From: Legionella sainthelensi
Lineage (GTDB): Bacteria; Pseudomonadota; Gammaproteobacteria; Legionellales; Legionellaceae
DNA length: 64,000 bases
Assembly (NCBI RefSeq): GCF_900637685.1
Contig: NZ_LR134388.1
Coordinates: forward strand, 3,871,001-3,935,000
Reading direction: 5' to 3'
The first letter of the stretch is position 1; every line of letters starts with the position of its first letter. Below the pieces are notes generated by a model. It saw only the letters and a program-made list of their open reading frames with translations, searched no databases and had not been told where the DNA came from. Shown piece by piece: positions 1 to 9,081 of the stretch. The position numbers were made by a program, and so were the translations under genes.

Positions 1-1190
1 TACACCTACTGGAATCCAAATTAATGAACTTAGAATAATTAAACATATCACCCGTGTCCCTGTTGCTGCACCAAGCAAAAACACATGAATAATGTCAGCA
101 ATTTTCAACTCAGCAAGAATAAAGCGCAGTAAAAACCATGTCCCAGAACACACACATAACAATACAAACGCCCCCCAAAATCTATCAAGGCGCCGTTGCT
201 TTTTTAAATCAACTTCTTTAATTGCTTTAGACTCATTAAGGCGTAACCAACGTGCATTCACAAAATGATCCGTAAAAACGCCAATAATCTCAGCGAATTG
301 CTTCATTAAGCGACTGCCACGCATCCAATCCACCAACCAAGATTGATATTCCACTTCATCATGTGAAGTCTCAGCTTTAAATTTTTCTGACCATGCAATT
401 AAAGGACGAAAGAAAATCTGATCGTACAAAAAAATAACAATAACCATCGTTAAAATTGCATAACCTACAGCATGTAAATCGCGCTGCTGTATGGCTAAAG
501 CGATGTAGGAGCCTACTCCGGGTAAGCGGATATTTTGATGTGCAACAGAAATAGCTTCAGATAAGACCACAAAGAACCAACTTGCAGACATAGAAACCAT
601 CATATTCCATAATAAACTCGACATGGAAAAAGGGACTTCCAGTTTCCAAAAACGCTGCCATGCCGACAGTCGAAACATAGAAGCGACTTCTTTTAAATCA
701 TGAGGCAGTGTTTTTACGGATTGATAAAAACCAAAAGTCATATTCCATACCTGTGCACAAAAAATAGCGAAAATCGAAGCACACTCAGGACCTAACAAAC
801 TATTTGGAAATAAATGAATAAATCCAGTTACGGTAATCGATAAAAAGCTTAAAACAGGTATGGATTGTAAGATATCAATAGCAGGAATAATTATCTGCTC
901 TGCACGTCGATTTTTAGCAGCCCAAAGACCGACAGTGAACGTAAAAATTATGGAAAAAATAATGCGATAAACATACGCAACACAGTACGTAACGCATAAA
1001 AAGGAAGATTGGATGGATCTAAAGAAATCGGGATCTGCTCTCCCAGTTGATATGGGGTAGCCATTTGCGAGCCGGCCCAACCTAAAAAAAACAAGATAGA
1101 AAAAATAAGAATAAGAAGCAGTAAATCCCAACGATTTATATATCGACCAACTTTATCAGGATTAGCAAAGTAGAACCGACTTTCCCGCAC
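1..1190 (-). pseudogene. ABC transporter permease (NitT/TauT-like), frameshifted and cut by the window edge
   Basis: This is a multi-pass inner-membrane permease of an ABC importer of the nitrate/sulfonate/taurine type. The first 80 codons (from 1190) carry a basic N-terminus and a first membrane segment. That frame stops at 948-950, but the -1 frame is open from about 954 to position 1 with no stop. The open part reads as a binding-protein-dependent permease, with hydrophobic helices and a cytoplasmic loop containing LPHDLKEVASMFRLSAWQRF, which fits the EAA-type loop that contacts the ATPase. The break lies in a run of six A (plus strand 954-959); adding one base joins the two frames. The gene continues past position 1, so its full length and partner ATPase are not visible. 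The substrate cannot be assigned. Confidence 0.7.
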
Positions 1191-1438
1191 TATGCCCCCT
1201 TATAAACTTTGGTTGATATACCCGAAATATACTTTGCAGAATCAAACAGACAGTATACACTAAAAATGCAATTACAGTTATTTAGAAATCTGTTTAACTG
1301 CTTCATAAAATACCATAAAGAAGGCTTAATCCATAGATAAAAGCCTGTGAATATCCATATACGCTGCTGATTCTAATGATTAATTGATCAATTGACGCCT
1401 ATCTCAAATTAACAAAAGCAAGTCAATTAGAACAAAAA

Positions 1439-1475
1439 TTGAACTTTCTTGTGATTTAGGTGTCTAATATAGTGA
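1439..1475 (+). promoter_or_regulatory. Putative promoter of the small RNA
   Basis: A -10-like TAATAT lies at 1465-1470, which would place the start of transcription near 1476, exactly where the first hairpin of the small-RNA candidate begins. TTGAAC at 1439-1444 is the best -35 match but is spaced 20 bases away, longer than the usual 17, so the -35 assignment is weak. Confidence 0.4.
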
Positions 1476-1583
1476 GCATTTCCCCCGAATGCTTAACTTC
1501 GCTTTACCCCCTCTTAAGCGAAGAAATGTTTAGGTTCATAATCTAAACAACCAATTTACCCCGGCTCTAGCCGGGGATTTTTT
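1476..1583 (+). ncRNA. Candidate small regulatory RNA with two C-rich hairpin loops
   Basis: About 108 nt between divergently oriented genes can fold into four successive hairpins. Hairpin 1 has stem GCATT/AATGC (1476-1480, 1488-1492) and loop TCCCCCG. Hairpin 2 has an 8-bp stem CTTCGCTT/AAGCGAAG (1497-1504, 1516-1523) and loop TACCCCCTCTT. Hairpin 3 has stem TGTTTAG/CTAAACA (1527-1533, 1543-1549). Hairpin 4 is a strong intrinsic terminator. No open reading frame of note lies inside. The run of C in both first loops could pair with G-rich ribosome binding sites. That function is inference; the structures are seen directly. A leader of the downstream IcmL-like gene is unlikely, because the terminator comes more than 100 bases before that gene. 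Confidence 0.7.
1559..1583 (+). terminator. Intrinsic terminator of the small RNA
   Basis: Stem CCCCGGC/GCCGGGG (1559-1565, 1570-1576) with loop TCTA is followed by ATTTTTTT. The T run is only on the plus-strand side, which fixes the direction. Confidence 0.85.
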
Positions 1584-1694
1584 TAATACCCAATCCAAAT
1601 TTGCTGCCATCGAAATACTTTTTTATGGGAAGTGGTGAATTTCAGTAAAAATGATTAAACTCAATCTATTCCATTGACAATCGAGGCATTATTC

Positions 1695-2237
1695 ATGAAC
1701 AAAAAATTAACAGGCTTCTTGGGGATACTGTTGTTCTTTTCTCAATTCAGTTATGCACAACCTGATCCCGTGCAATTATCAGTCTGGGTCAATGAGGCGA
1801 TTGTTGCCACATATACGTATAGTTATAAAAATTATTTAGAAGATCAAAAAAGAATAGCCAAATATTTTACAGCAGATGGGTGGATAGCATACAGCAATGC
1901 ATTAAATGCTTCAAAACTACCCGAGGCCGTACAACAAAATCTTTATTATGTCAGCGCTGTAGCCACAGAACCACCTGTCATTTCTAATATTGACGCCACG
2001 CATTGGAAAGCGACTATGGGTTTATTAGTTGTATACCAAAATCCTCAATACCAGCAAAAACAGCATTTGAAAGTGACCATCAATTTTATGCAAGCCCCCT
2101 CAGGCCAAGGCGTAAGAGGCTACACTATTTCAAGTCTACAATCTGTGGTGAACAAAACTCCTTGTAAATGCGATATTGAAGACGAGCCCACTCCCACACC
2201 ACCAAGTAAAACTAGCCCAGATAACGCCAAGCAATAA
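1695..2237 (+). CDS. IcmL-like (DotI/IcmL family) secreted protein
   Basis: The start at ATG 1695 is chosen over an upstream alternative because it begins a typical signal peptide (MNKK, hydrophobic core, cleavage near SYAQ) and has GAGG just upstream. The mature part fits the DotI/IcmL family: a VNEAIVATYTYSYKNY-like beginning in which residues lead to a chamber-like alpha/beta domain, then a proline-rich tail. DotI/IcmL is an inner-membrane component of the Dot/Icm type IVB secretion system. This copy has a cleavable signal instead of an N-terminal anchor and sits away from any dot/icm gene. It is therefore more likely a periplasmic paralogue of unknown role. The last 26 bases overlap the convergent DUF3592 gene. 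Confidence 0.75.
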   Translation: MNKKLTGFLGILLFFSQFSYAQPDPVQLSVWVNEAIVATYTYSYKNYLEDQKRIAKYFTADGWIAYSNALNASKLPEAVQQNLYYVSAVATEPPVISNIDATHWKATMGLLVVYQNPQYQQKQHLKVTINFMQAPSGQGVRGYTISSLQSVVNKTPCKCDIEDEPTPTPPSKTSPDNAKQ

Positions 2238-2679
2238 GTCCTAGATGCAAAATAATGAATGAGCCAATCAAAATTAAAATGATATTTAATTTGGTTGGCA
2301 CAGTCACATCTAAAGCAGATTGCTCCGGATTATCAGGATTATAATAAACGTCAATTTCTTTATCCTCTTTAAAAGCAACGGCCGCCTTATAAGCAATACT
2401 TCGAGAATATTTACTATTGGGGTTATTATGAGCTGTATCCAAAAATAAATACTCTCCAGTCAGATCTTTATCATCCACTTGATAAGAATATTCAATTTTA
2501 GGCCAAACGCTATGGCCCACTTCCGTCCATTCACAAGAAGTAATACGGCCTTGAGTGATTAACCAAGATTTCGCACGTACTAATACCTGCCTGTCTTGCC
2601 AAAAGTGTCGAAACAGAATCAAAAGAAAAAATAACCATACTAAATCAAGCATACATCGCCAAAAAATTAGCCAAGCCAT
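2212..2679 (-). CDS. DUF3592 membrane protein
   Basis: A 155-residue protein with a membrane segment near each end (about residues 7-25 and 130-150) flanking a soluble domain. The central CEW...W-P-K-I-EYSYQVD and YYNPDNPEQSAL motifs are typical of DUF3592 proteins, whose function is not known. ATG at 2679 is preceded by AGGA at good spacing. It converges on and overlaps the IcmL-like gene by 26 bases, so the two transcripts are complementary at their 3' ends. Confidence 0.75.
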   Translation of the reverse strand: MAWLIFWRCMLDLVWLFFLLILFRHFWQDRQVLVRAKSWLITQGRITSCEWTEVGHSVWPKIEYSYQVDDKDLTGEYLFLDTAHNNPNSKYSRSIAYKAAVAFKEDKEIDVYYNPDNPEQSALDVTVPTKLNIILILIGSFIILHLGLIAWRYLG

Positions 2680-2734
2680 TAAAGTAGTCCTAAGAAATAT
2701 GCTTTATGCAATATACAGTATATATCGCAATAGG

Positions 2735-2740
2735 TATAAT
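2735..2740 (+). promoter_or_regulatory. Putative -10 box of the gcv operon
   Basis: A perfect TATAAT lies 35 bases before gcvT, with a partial -35 match (TATACA) at 2712-2717 spaced 17 bases. The resulting leader would be under 30 nt, too short for a glycine riboswitch. Confidence 0.45.
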
Positions 2741-2774
2741 CGTTGACGTCAAGGTTCTATTATAAGGATATGCA

Positions 2775-3857
2775 ATGATTGCTAAAACTCCTCTTCATGC
2801 CACACACATAGAATGTGGTGCAAAAATGGTTGATTTTCATGGTTGGGAAATGCCATTGCATTATGGATCTCAGATCACAGAACATCAGTATGTCCGTAAA
2901 GATGCCGGCATGTTTGATGTCTCTCACATGACCATCGTCGATGTACTTGGTGCGGGCTGCCGTCAATTTTTACGCAAACTTCTAACCAATGATGTTGACT
3001 TATTGGAACATAATGGCAAAGCTCTTTACAGCTGCATGTGCAATGAACATGGCGGCATTATTGATGACCTTATCGTTTATCAGCGTGCTTCAGATAATTA
3101 TCGGATTGTTCTCAACTCGGCAACCCGAGAAAATGATTTAGCCTGGATTCGCAAAAAAAGCGAGGGATTTGCTGTTGGTTTGCAAGAGCGAAGAGAATTA
3201 GCCATGCTTGCCGTACAAGGCCCTAATGCGGTAGAAAAAGTGTTAACAATACTTAATCCTGCGCAAATTGATGCAGTTTCTACTTTAACTCATTTCGAAT
3301 GCGTTGATGTAGAAAATTGGTTTTTTGCACGCACAGGATACACTGGAGAAGACGGTTTAGAAATTGTTGTTCCCCAGGAAATCATCGGTCAATTATGGCA
3401 TGATTTGAGCCAAACAGGGGTCCATCCTTGTGGCTTAGGTGCTCGAGATACTTTAAGATTAGAAGCGGGTATGCTTCTTTATGGCCAAGATATGGATGAA
3501 ACCACCAGTCCATTGGAATCAGGCTTAACCTGGACCATTAAGTGGGAACCAGAAGATCGCGATTTTATTGGCATGGGGGCTTTATTTTCACAAAAGCAAA
3601 TAGGCATTAAACGCAAAATGGTAGGACTTACCCTGCAAGATAAAGGGATCATGCGTCAGGGCCAAAGAATAGTTGTTCCTGGTTGTCCCGATGGAATTAT
3701 TACTAGTGGAAGCTATTCTCCTACACTAGAAAAGTCTATCGCATTGGCACGCGTTCCTGTTGAAACAGGGGAGGAAGTCATGGTAGACATTCGTGGTAAA
3801 TTAGTCCCCGCAACAGTAGGTAAGCCACGTTTTGTCAAATTGGGAAAAGCACTATAA
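2775..3857 (+). CDS. gcvT: Glycine cleavage system T protein (aminomethyltransferase)
   Basis: Transfers the aminomethyl carbon from the lipoyl arm of H protein to tetrahydrofolate, giving 5,10-methylene-THF and ammonia. The 360-residue length is normal. Family signatures include GWEMPLHYGSQ near residue 24, DVSHM near 50, the ARTGYTGEDGLEI folate-pocket segment near 195, and GARDTLRLEAGMLLYG near 232. The C-terminal barrel domain is complete. It is the first gene of a five-gene operon with gcvH, gcvPA, a YciI gene and gcvPB. ATG 2775 follows AAGGAT at good spacing. Confidence 0.97.
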   Translation: MIAKTPLHATHIECGAKMVDFHGWEMPLHYGSQITEHQYVRKDAGMFDVSHMTIVDVLGAGCRQFLRKLLTNDVDLLEHNGKALYSCMCNEHGGIIDDLIVYQRASDNYRIVLNSATRENDLAWIRKKSEGFAVGLQERRELAMLAVQGPNAVEKVLTILNPAQIDAVSTLTHFECVDVENWFFARTGYTGEDGLEIVVPQEIIGQLWHDLSQTGVHPCGLGARDTLRLEAGMLLYGQDMDETTSPLESGLTWTIKWEPEDRDFIGMGALFSQKQIGIKRKMVGLTLQDKGIMRQGQRIVVPGCPDGIITSGSYSPTLEKSIALARVPVETGEEVMVDIRGKLVPATVGKPRFVKLGKAL

Positions 3858-3984
3858 CGTCACATTATCGGTTGAGTTCATAGCGAGCAAAACAGGGAGC
3901 TAAGGATGCTAAATTTTAGTGGTACAAACTTCTGAAGCCCCATCTCGCTTCATTTAAGCTACACTAAAAATGAGGATAAATACA

Positions 3985-4362
3985 ATGAATGATTTAAAAT
4001 TCACAATGACACACGAATGGCTAAAAAGTGGAAATGAAGAAGTAACGGTAGGCATTACGGATCATGCCCAAGAGCTTCTAGGAGATATGGTTTTTGTTGA
4101 GCTTCCAGAAATAGGTGATCAAGTCAGTGCTGGTGAAGAGTTAGGTGTCGTTGAGTCTGTAAAAGCTGCTTCTGATTTTTACGCCCCCGTTAGTGGTATT
4201 GTCACTGCAGTTAATGAAATGGTTGTTGAAAATCCAGCACTCGTCAATAGCGATCCCTATGCAGCTGGCTGGCTCGTCAAACTAAAACCAAGCCATCCCG
4301 ATGAAATAAATAGTTTGTTAAACGCTGAACAATATCAAAATGAGATTGCTGAGGAACATTAA
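3985..4362 (+). CDS. gcvH: Glycine cleavage system H protein (lipoyl carrier)
   Basis: A 125-residue carrier that shuttles the aminomethyl group between P and T proteins. The lipoyl-attachment lysine is K60 in VVESVKAAS; the flanking THEW and PVSG motifs are conserved. ATG 3985 is preferred over an in-frame start five codons upstream because GAGG lies at proper distance before it. A 127-bp gap separates it from gcvT, the only sizeable gap in the operon, and no clear promoter is seen there. Only 2 bases separate its stop from gcvPA. Confidence 0.97.
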   Translation: MNDLKFTMTHEWLKSGNEEVTVGITDHAQELLGDMVFVELPEIGDQVSAGEELGVVESVKAASDFYAPVSGIVTAVNEMVVENPALVNSDPYAAGWLVKLKPSHPDEINSLLNAEQYQNEIAEEH

Positions 4363-4364
4363 TT

Positions 4365-5744
4365 ATGCCTTATATCCCACATACCCCTGAAGACATCAAG
4401 GCCATGCTGAATGCTATTGGAGCACAAGAAACACAAGCCTTGTTTGATGAGATTCCCTCCGCTTTGCTCTATGCAGGCTTTCAAAACATACCTGCAGGCC
4501 TCAACGAAATGGATATGTTGAAAGAAGCGCAAAATTTTGCAAATAAAAATCGTAATGGAATTTGCTTTATGGGGGCAGGATGTTATGAACATCATATTCC
4601 TGCAGCAGTGTGGGATATTGCTTCTCGTGGAGAATTTTTAACCGCATATACGCCCTATCAAGCTGAAGCAAGTCAAGGGACCTTACAGCTACTCTACGAA
4701 TATCAAACCATGATCTGTGAACTCACTGGCATGGATGTCTCTAATGCGTCGATGTATGATGGCGCCACTTCTTTGGCGGAAGCCATTTTAATGGCAGTAC
4801 GCATCAACAAACACAGTAAAACAAATCGGGTGTTAGTTGCAGGGACTGTTCATCCTTTCTATCGTGAAACGGTTGAAACCATCTTACGTAATCAACATAT
4901 CGAAGTGATTACCTTACCATTGGATGAAAAACAAGGCATCATCCCTCTTTCTGCATTAGAGCAGTATACTGGTGAAGATATTACTGCGCTCGTAATTGCA
5001 CAACCTAATTTCTTTGGTTGCCTTGAAAAAGTTGATGAGCTGAGTGATTGGGCACATCAGAATAAAGTCATTAGTATTGCATGTGTTAATCCAGTATCGC
5101 TTGCATTATTAAAACCTCCACGTTTATGGGGTAGCCATGGAGTAGATATTGTTTGTGGTGAAGGGCAACCTTTAGGCTCACCTATGGCATCCGGGGGACC
5201 TTATTTTGGTTTTTTAAGTACACGTATGAGTCATGTACGCCAACTTCCTGGAAGACTGATTGGCTGTACTGTAGATAAAGAAGGTAAGAGAGGATTTGCT
5301 TTAACATTACAGGCACGAGAACAACATATCCGCCGCGCTAAAGCCACTTCAAACATTTGTACTAATCAAGGATTACTGGTTACCGCAGCAACTATCCACA
5401 TGAGTCTTTTGGGAGCAGAAGGATTACACCAAGTAGCAAGCCAATGCCACCAGAATACACATGCATTGGCTGAGATTTTAACCAAAATTGATGGTGTAGA
5501 GTTAGTCTTTGATGCCCCTTATTTTCATGAGGTATTACTTCAATTAAATCACCCCGTTGAGCAAGTACTAAAAGAATTGGCCAACGCAGGCATCACTGGT
5601 GGTTATGCTCCAGAAATCCACTATCCTCGATTAACAAATACCCTTTTGGTTTGCGCTACAGAAATGCGTACTGATGAAGAAATCGAGCACTACGCAAAAA
5701 CATTAAAAGCCATCATGTCTCAACGAGGTGCCTCATGTTCGTAA
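4365..5744 (+). CDS. gcvPA: Glycine dehydrogenase (decarboxylating) subunit 1
   Basis: The N-terminal half of the split P protein. Together with GcvPB it forms the PLP-dependent decarboxylase that loads H protein. The 459-residue length and motifs YTPYQAE, TGMDVSNASMYDGATSLAEA and GEGQPLG are typical of subunit 1, which lacks the PLP lysine carried by subunit 2. The gene overlaps the following YciI gene by 10 bases, which suggests translational coupling. Confidence 0.96.
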   Translation: MPYIPHTPEDIKAMLNAIGAQETQALFDEIPSALLYAGFQNIPAGLNEMDMLKEAQNFANKNRNGICFMGAGCYEHHIPAAVWDIASRGEFLTAYTPYQAEASQGTLQLLYEYQTMICELTGMDVSNASMYDGATSLAEAILMAVRINKHSKTNRVLVAGTVHPFYRETVETILRNQHIEVITLPLDEKQGIIPLSALEQYTGEDITALVIAQPNFFGCLEKVDELSDWAHQNKVISIACVNPVSLALLKPPRLWGSHGVDIVCGEGQPLGSPMASGGPYFGFLSTRMSHVRQLPGRLIGCTVDKEGKRGFALTLQAREQHIRRAKATSNICTNQGLLVTAATIHMSLLGAEGLHQVASQCHQNTHALAEILTKIDGVELVFDAPYFHEVLLQLNHPVEQVLKELANAGITGGYAPEIHYPRLTNTLLVCATEMRTDEEIEHYAKTLKAIMSQRGASCS

Positions 5745-6043
5745 TTCAATTAACTTATCTAGTACCGCTTAATGAAGTCGATAAGTATCTGCAATCACAC
5801 CGAGAGTTTCTTGATTACTATTACAAACAAGGATTATTGGTGGCTTCTGGTCCCATGAAACCACGTACAGGCGGTATCATCATTGCAGCGACAAATGACC
5901 GTGCCTATCTTGAATCCGTATTCAAAAATGATCCCTATTATTTAGCAGAAATAGCGACGTATCAATTTATTGAATTTACCCCTGTCAATCATCGAGCTGA
6001 ACTTAAAGAGCTTATTCAGAAAACGGAAGGCAAATTATGTTGA
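5735..6043 (+). CDS. YciI family protein embedded in the gcv operon
   Basis: A 102-residue protein with the YciI dimeric alpha/beta-barrel fold signatures: [14 protein letters not shown] near residue 22 with the family histidine, [13 protein letters not shown] near 38, and [16 protein letters not shown] near 66 with the family aspartate. YciI-type proteins have no well-established common reaction. It overlaps gcvPA by 10 bases and gcvPB by 7 bases, so its production must be tied to that of the two P subunits. A role near glycine or one-carbon metabolism is inferred from position only. Confidence 0.85.
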   Translation: MFVIQLTYLVPLNEVDKYLQSHREFLDYYYKQGLLVASGPMKPRTGGIIIAATNDRAYLESVFKNDPYYLAEIATYQFIEFTPVNHRAELKELIQKTEGKLC

Positions 6044-7503
6044 TTTTTGAATTATCCCAAAAAAACCGTCAAGCTACGGCACAAGCACCGAAAATTTCAA
6101 AGAGTAAATACGCCATTCCTGCGGAATTGGAGCGCAAAATACCGCCTCAATTACCTGCTTGCTCCGAATTACAAGTGGTGCGACATTTCACGCGTCTTTC
6201 CCATAAAAATTTTGCAATAGACAGTAATTTTTATCCATTAGGTTCGTGTACCATGAAATATAATCCGCGCGGGGTACATAAAGCAGCATCGCACGCGAAT
6301 TTTCTCAACCGCCACCCACTTGCTACCGAACAAGACAGTCAAGGTTTTTTAGAACCACTTTATCGCTTGCAAGAATATATAGCTGAAATGACAGGGATGG
6401 CTGGTGTGTCGTTGACACCCATGGCTGGCTCTCAGGGGGAGTTTGCAGGTGTTGCAATGATTAAAGCGTATCACCAATCTCGAGGCGATACTGCACGTGA
6501 TGAAATGTTGATTCCTGATGCCGCTCATGGCACAAATCCAGCTTCTGCAGTCATGTGCGGATTTAAGATTGTTGAAATAGCTACCGCTGCAGACGGCGAT
6601 ATTGATCTTGAAGAATTAAAGAGCAAACTTGGCCCAAAAACTGCAGGCATCATGTTAACCAATCCCTCTACACTCGGATTGTTTATGCGACAGATTAAAG
6701 AAATAGCTGCCTTGGTTCATCAAGCTGGTGGTTTATTGTATTACGATGGTGCCAATCTTAATGCCATTCTAGGCAAAGTAAGACCGGGGGATATGGGCTT
6801 TGATGTGATGCATCTCAATCTTCATAAAACCTTCGCCACCCCGCATGGAGGCGGTGGACCTGGCGCAGGCCCGGTTGCTGTAGGTAAACGTTTGCTACCG
6901 TTCATGCCATTACCTGTCGTGAAAAAAACAAACTCAGAATATCATTGGGCAACTCGCCAAGATTATCCACAGAGTATAGGTCGTTTATCTTGCTTTATGG
7001 GAAATGCAGGCATATTACTGCGAGCTTATTTTTATATACGAGTACTTGGTAAAGAGGGGTTATTGCGTGTTTCGGAATACGCGACACTAAACGCTAACTA
7101 TCTGCTTAAAGAGCTAATGAAAGCAGGATTCACCCCTGCCTATCCCAACAGACGTGCTTCCCATGAATTTATCTTAACACTAAGTCCAGAAAAGAAATCT
7201 TATGGCATTACCGCCATGGACATTGCCAAAAGATTATTAGATTATGGTATGCATGCCCCAACCACCTATTTTCCTTTGCTTATTCCTGAATGCCTGCTTA
7301 TAGAACCTACAGAAACAGAAAGCAAAGAAGAACTGGATCAATTTGTACAGGTAATGAAATCGATAAAAGAAGAAGCAGCAACAAATCCTAACTTAGTTAA
7401 AGAAGCACCTCATTCTTTACCCGTTAAACGACTCGATGATGTTAAAGCAGCTCGGGAGCTCGATTTAAATTATTTTGCACGTAAAGACACTTCAGCAGAA
7501 TAG
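6037..7503 (+). CDS. gcvPB: Glycine dehydrogenase (decarboxylating) subunit 2
   Basis: The C-terminal half of the split P protein, carrying PLP. The Schiff-base lysine is K264 in LNLHKTF, followed by the glycine-rich [11 protein letters not shown] loop. [11 protein letters not shown] and LTNPSTLG are also characteristic. At 488 residues the length is normal. It is the last gene of the operon, starting inside the YciI gene. Serine hydroxymethyltransferase and lipoamide dehydrogenase, needed to complete the pathway, are not in this window. Confidence 0.97.
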   Translation: MLIFELSQKNRQATAQAPKISKSKYAIPAELERKIPPQLPACSELQVVRHFTRLSHKNFAIDSNFYPLGSCTMKYNPRGVHKAASHANFLNRHPLATEQDSQGFLEPLYRLQEYIAEMTGMAGVSLTPMAGSQGEFAGVAMIKAYHQSRGDTARDEMLIPDAAHGTNPASAVMCGFKIVEIATAADGDIDLEELKSKLGPKTAGIMLTNPSTLGLFMRQIKEIAALVHQAGGLLYYDGANLNAILGKVRPGDMGFDVMHLNLHKTFATPHGGGGPGAGPVAVGKRLLPFMPLPVVKKTNSEYHWATRQDYPQSIGRLSCFMGNAGILLRAYFYIRVLGKEGLLRVSEYATLNANYLLKELMKAGFTPAYPNRRASHEFILTLSPEKKSYGITAMDIAKRLLDYGMHAPTTYFPLLIPECLLIEPTETESKEELDQFVQVMKSIKEEAATNPNLVKEAPHSLPVKRLDDVKAARELDLNYFARKDTSAE

Positions 7504-7536
7504 ACTTCTTTTAATTGTTTCTCTGGATCTACCATT

Positions 7537-7558
7537 ACCCTCCGTAAATACGGAGGGT
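7537..7558. terminator. Hairpin downstream of gcvPB
   Basis: A 9-bp stem ACCCTCCGT/ACGGAGGGT with loop AAAT lies 34 bases after gcvPB. It has no following T run, so it may end or stabilise the gcv transcript but is not a canonical terminator. Confidence 0.45.
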
Positions 7559-7742
7559 TCAAGAGCAACAACTCCTTGCTCTAAAATGTCACCTTGCAGC
7601 ATGTCCTTGTATCGTGTTTGCAAAGAGGGTGATCACCCAAAGAAGCGATTTCCTGTAGGAATTAGCTTGTACATAAATAGTATTAAGTCTATAAATATAA
7701 TACATATACTTAGAAATATTTTTATCTGAGGAAGAAGCGAAA

Positions 7743-8216
7743 ATGTCAACCAAGAACATAACTGTTCTCCATTTTCTTTTACAAGACATTCGTGTCTGTA
7801 TTGAGTTGAGATATGTAGCTAAAGTACTTCCTTTACCACTGCTTGAGGCAGTCCCATCTTGTCCTGTCTATTGCGCAGGCTTGATGAATCTTAAAAGTAA
7901 ATGCATTCCTGTTCTTGATTTAGCAATTAGCATCGGTTTGCCACGTGAGCAAATATATCCTTTAAATATACCTGTTCTTCTTTGCGATAACGGCTCACAT
8001 CAGATGGGTTTAATTGTTGATAACATACTTGGTATCGATGAAATAGATGAAAAAAGGATAGAAGTCCACGAAGAATTTACACAGAGTAACTCACCTTTTT
8101 TTGGTGTCATAACTCTAGAGACAGGGGTTTCGCTGTTAATCAATATTGATTGGGTATTTACGTTAAAACTTACACAAGAAATAAATCAAGTAACTAATTA
8201 TGAGCAACAATACTGA
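7743..8216 (+). CDS. CheW-like chemosensory coupling protein (first copy)
   Basis: A 157-residue CheW-domain protein. The fold signatures are the opening beta strand with VCIELRYVAKVLPLP, the AGLMNLKSKCIPVLDL core near residue 39 and MGLIVDNILGI near 82. Such proteins link receptors to the kinase CheA. GAGGAAG upstream of ATG 7743 is a good ribosome binding site, and TATAAT at 7696-7701 may be the -10 of the operon. It overlaps cheR by 17 bases. A second CheW lies two genes downstream; the usual reading is that the two serve receptor scaffold and adaptation roles, but which does what is not visible. Confidence 0.85.
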   Translation: MSTKNITVLHFLLQDIRVCIELRYVAKVLPLPLLEAVPSCPVYCAGLMNLKSKCIPVLDLAISIGLPREQIYPLNIPVLLCDNGSHQMGLIVDNILGIDEIDEKRIEVHEEFTQSNSPFFGVITLETGVSLLINIDWVFTLKLTQEINQVTNYEQQY

Positions 8217-9081
8217 TACCATAATAAATGAGACAAAAAAACTCGAGCCTGAGTTTATCGAACTTATCCACAAACGATTTGGTCTTGTTATTAGGATACA
8301 CCAGGCTACAGAACTCACAAAAACAATTATTGCCGCATGTATTAAATTTAATTACTCACCCCAAGAGTATCTAAATCATCTAAAAAATTGCTCCTGTAAC
8401 TCGTCGTTGTTAGCTGATTTACTTGCATCAATTACTGTAGGCGAAAGCTATTTTTTTCGCGATAAGAATCAAATGATTTTGCTGGAAAAAATCCTTTTAC
8501 CTCAATTAATCAAAAAAAAATCGAATGACTTTACTTTAAAAATTTGGAGCGCAGGTTGTTCTTCTGGAGAAGAAATATATACAATTGCTATCTTATTAAC
8601 AGAGTTACTTCCTAATATCGATACATGGGATCTCTGTTTAATAGGAACTGATATAAACACCAGCGCACTCCAAAAAGCACACGCCGGTACTTATGGACAA
8701 TGGTCGATGCGATCTATTCCTGAGAAATACATAAACCGATATTTCAAAATCAATAATCGCTCATACATTCTTTCACCAGAAATTTGCAACTTAGTACAAT
8801 TTAAATATCTTAATCTATGCGATAATAGCTACCCATCGATAATTAATGGAATATTTGATGTTGATTTAATATTATGCCGTAATGTGCTAATTTATTTTGA
8901 TAATGAACTCGTTACAAAAATTATGAAAAAATTAAGCGCCTGCATGACCGAGCACGGTTATCTTGTATTAGGCGCATCAGATCCAATTGTTACATCAGGA
9001 ACTAATCTTATTTTTCATCATAATGATGCTATCTATTTCTCTCTAAATAAAGATGATGAAACAAAAAAGGATTTTAAGTGA
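8200..9081 (+). CDS. cheR: CheR chemoreceptor glutamate methyltransferase
   Basis: Uses S-adenosylmethionine to methylate glutamates of the chemoreceptor, opposing CheB. The sequence has an N-terminal helical CheR_N domain, then the SAM-binding motif WSAGCSSGEEIYTIA near residue 120, GTDINTSALQKA near 150 and the CRNVLIYFD motif near 228. At 293 residues it is of normal size with no TPR extension. It sits between the two CheW genes, overlapping both neighbours (17 and 4 bases), so the genes are probably translated as a coupled series. Confidence 0.93.
   Translation: MSNNTDTIINETKKLEPEFIELIHKRFGLVIRIHQATELTKTIIAACIKFNYSPQEYLNHLKNCSCNSSLLADLLASITVGESYFFRDKNQMILLEKILLPQLIKKKSNDFTLKIWSAGCSSGEEIYTIAILLTELLPNIDTWDLCLIGTDINTSALQKAHAGTYGQWSMRSIPEKYINRYFKINNRSYILSPEICNLVQFKYLNLCDNSYPSIINGIFDVDLILCRNVLIYFDNELVTKIMKKLSACMTEHGYLVLGASDPIVTSGTNLIFHHNDAIYFSLNKDDETKKDFK

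Noticed and set aside
2700-2775. Glycine riboswitch before gcvT
   Set aside because: The predicted leader is under 30 nt and no paired aptamer with its conserved core was found.
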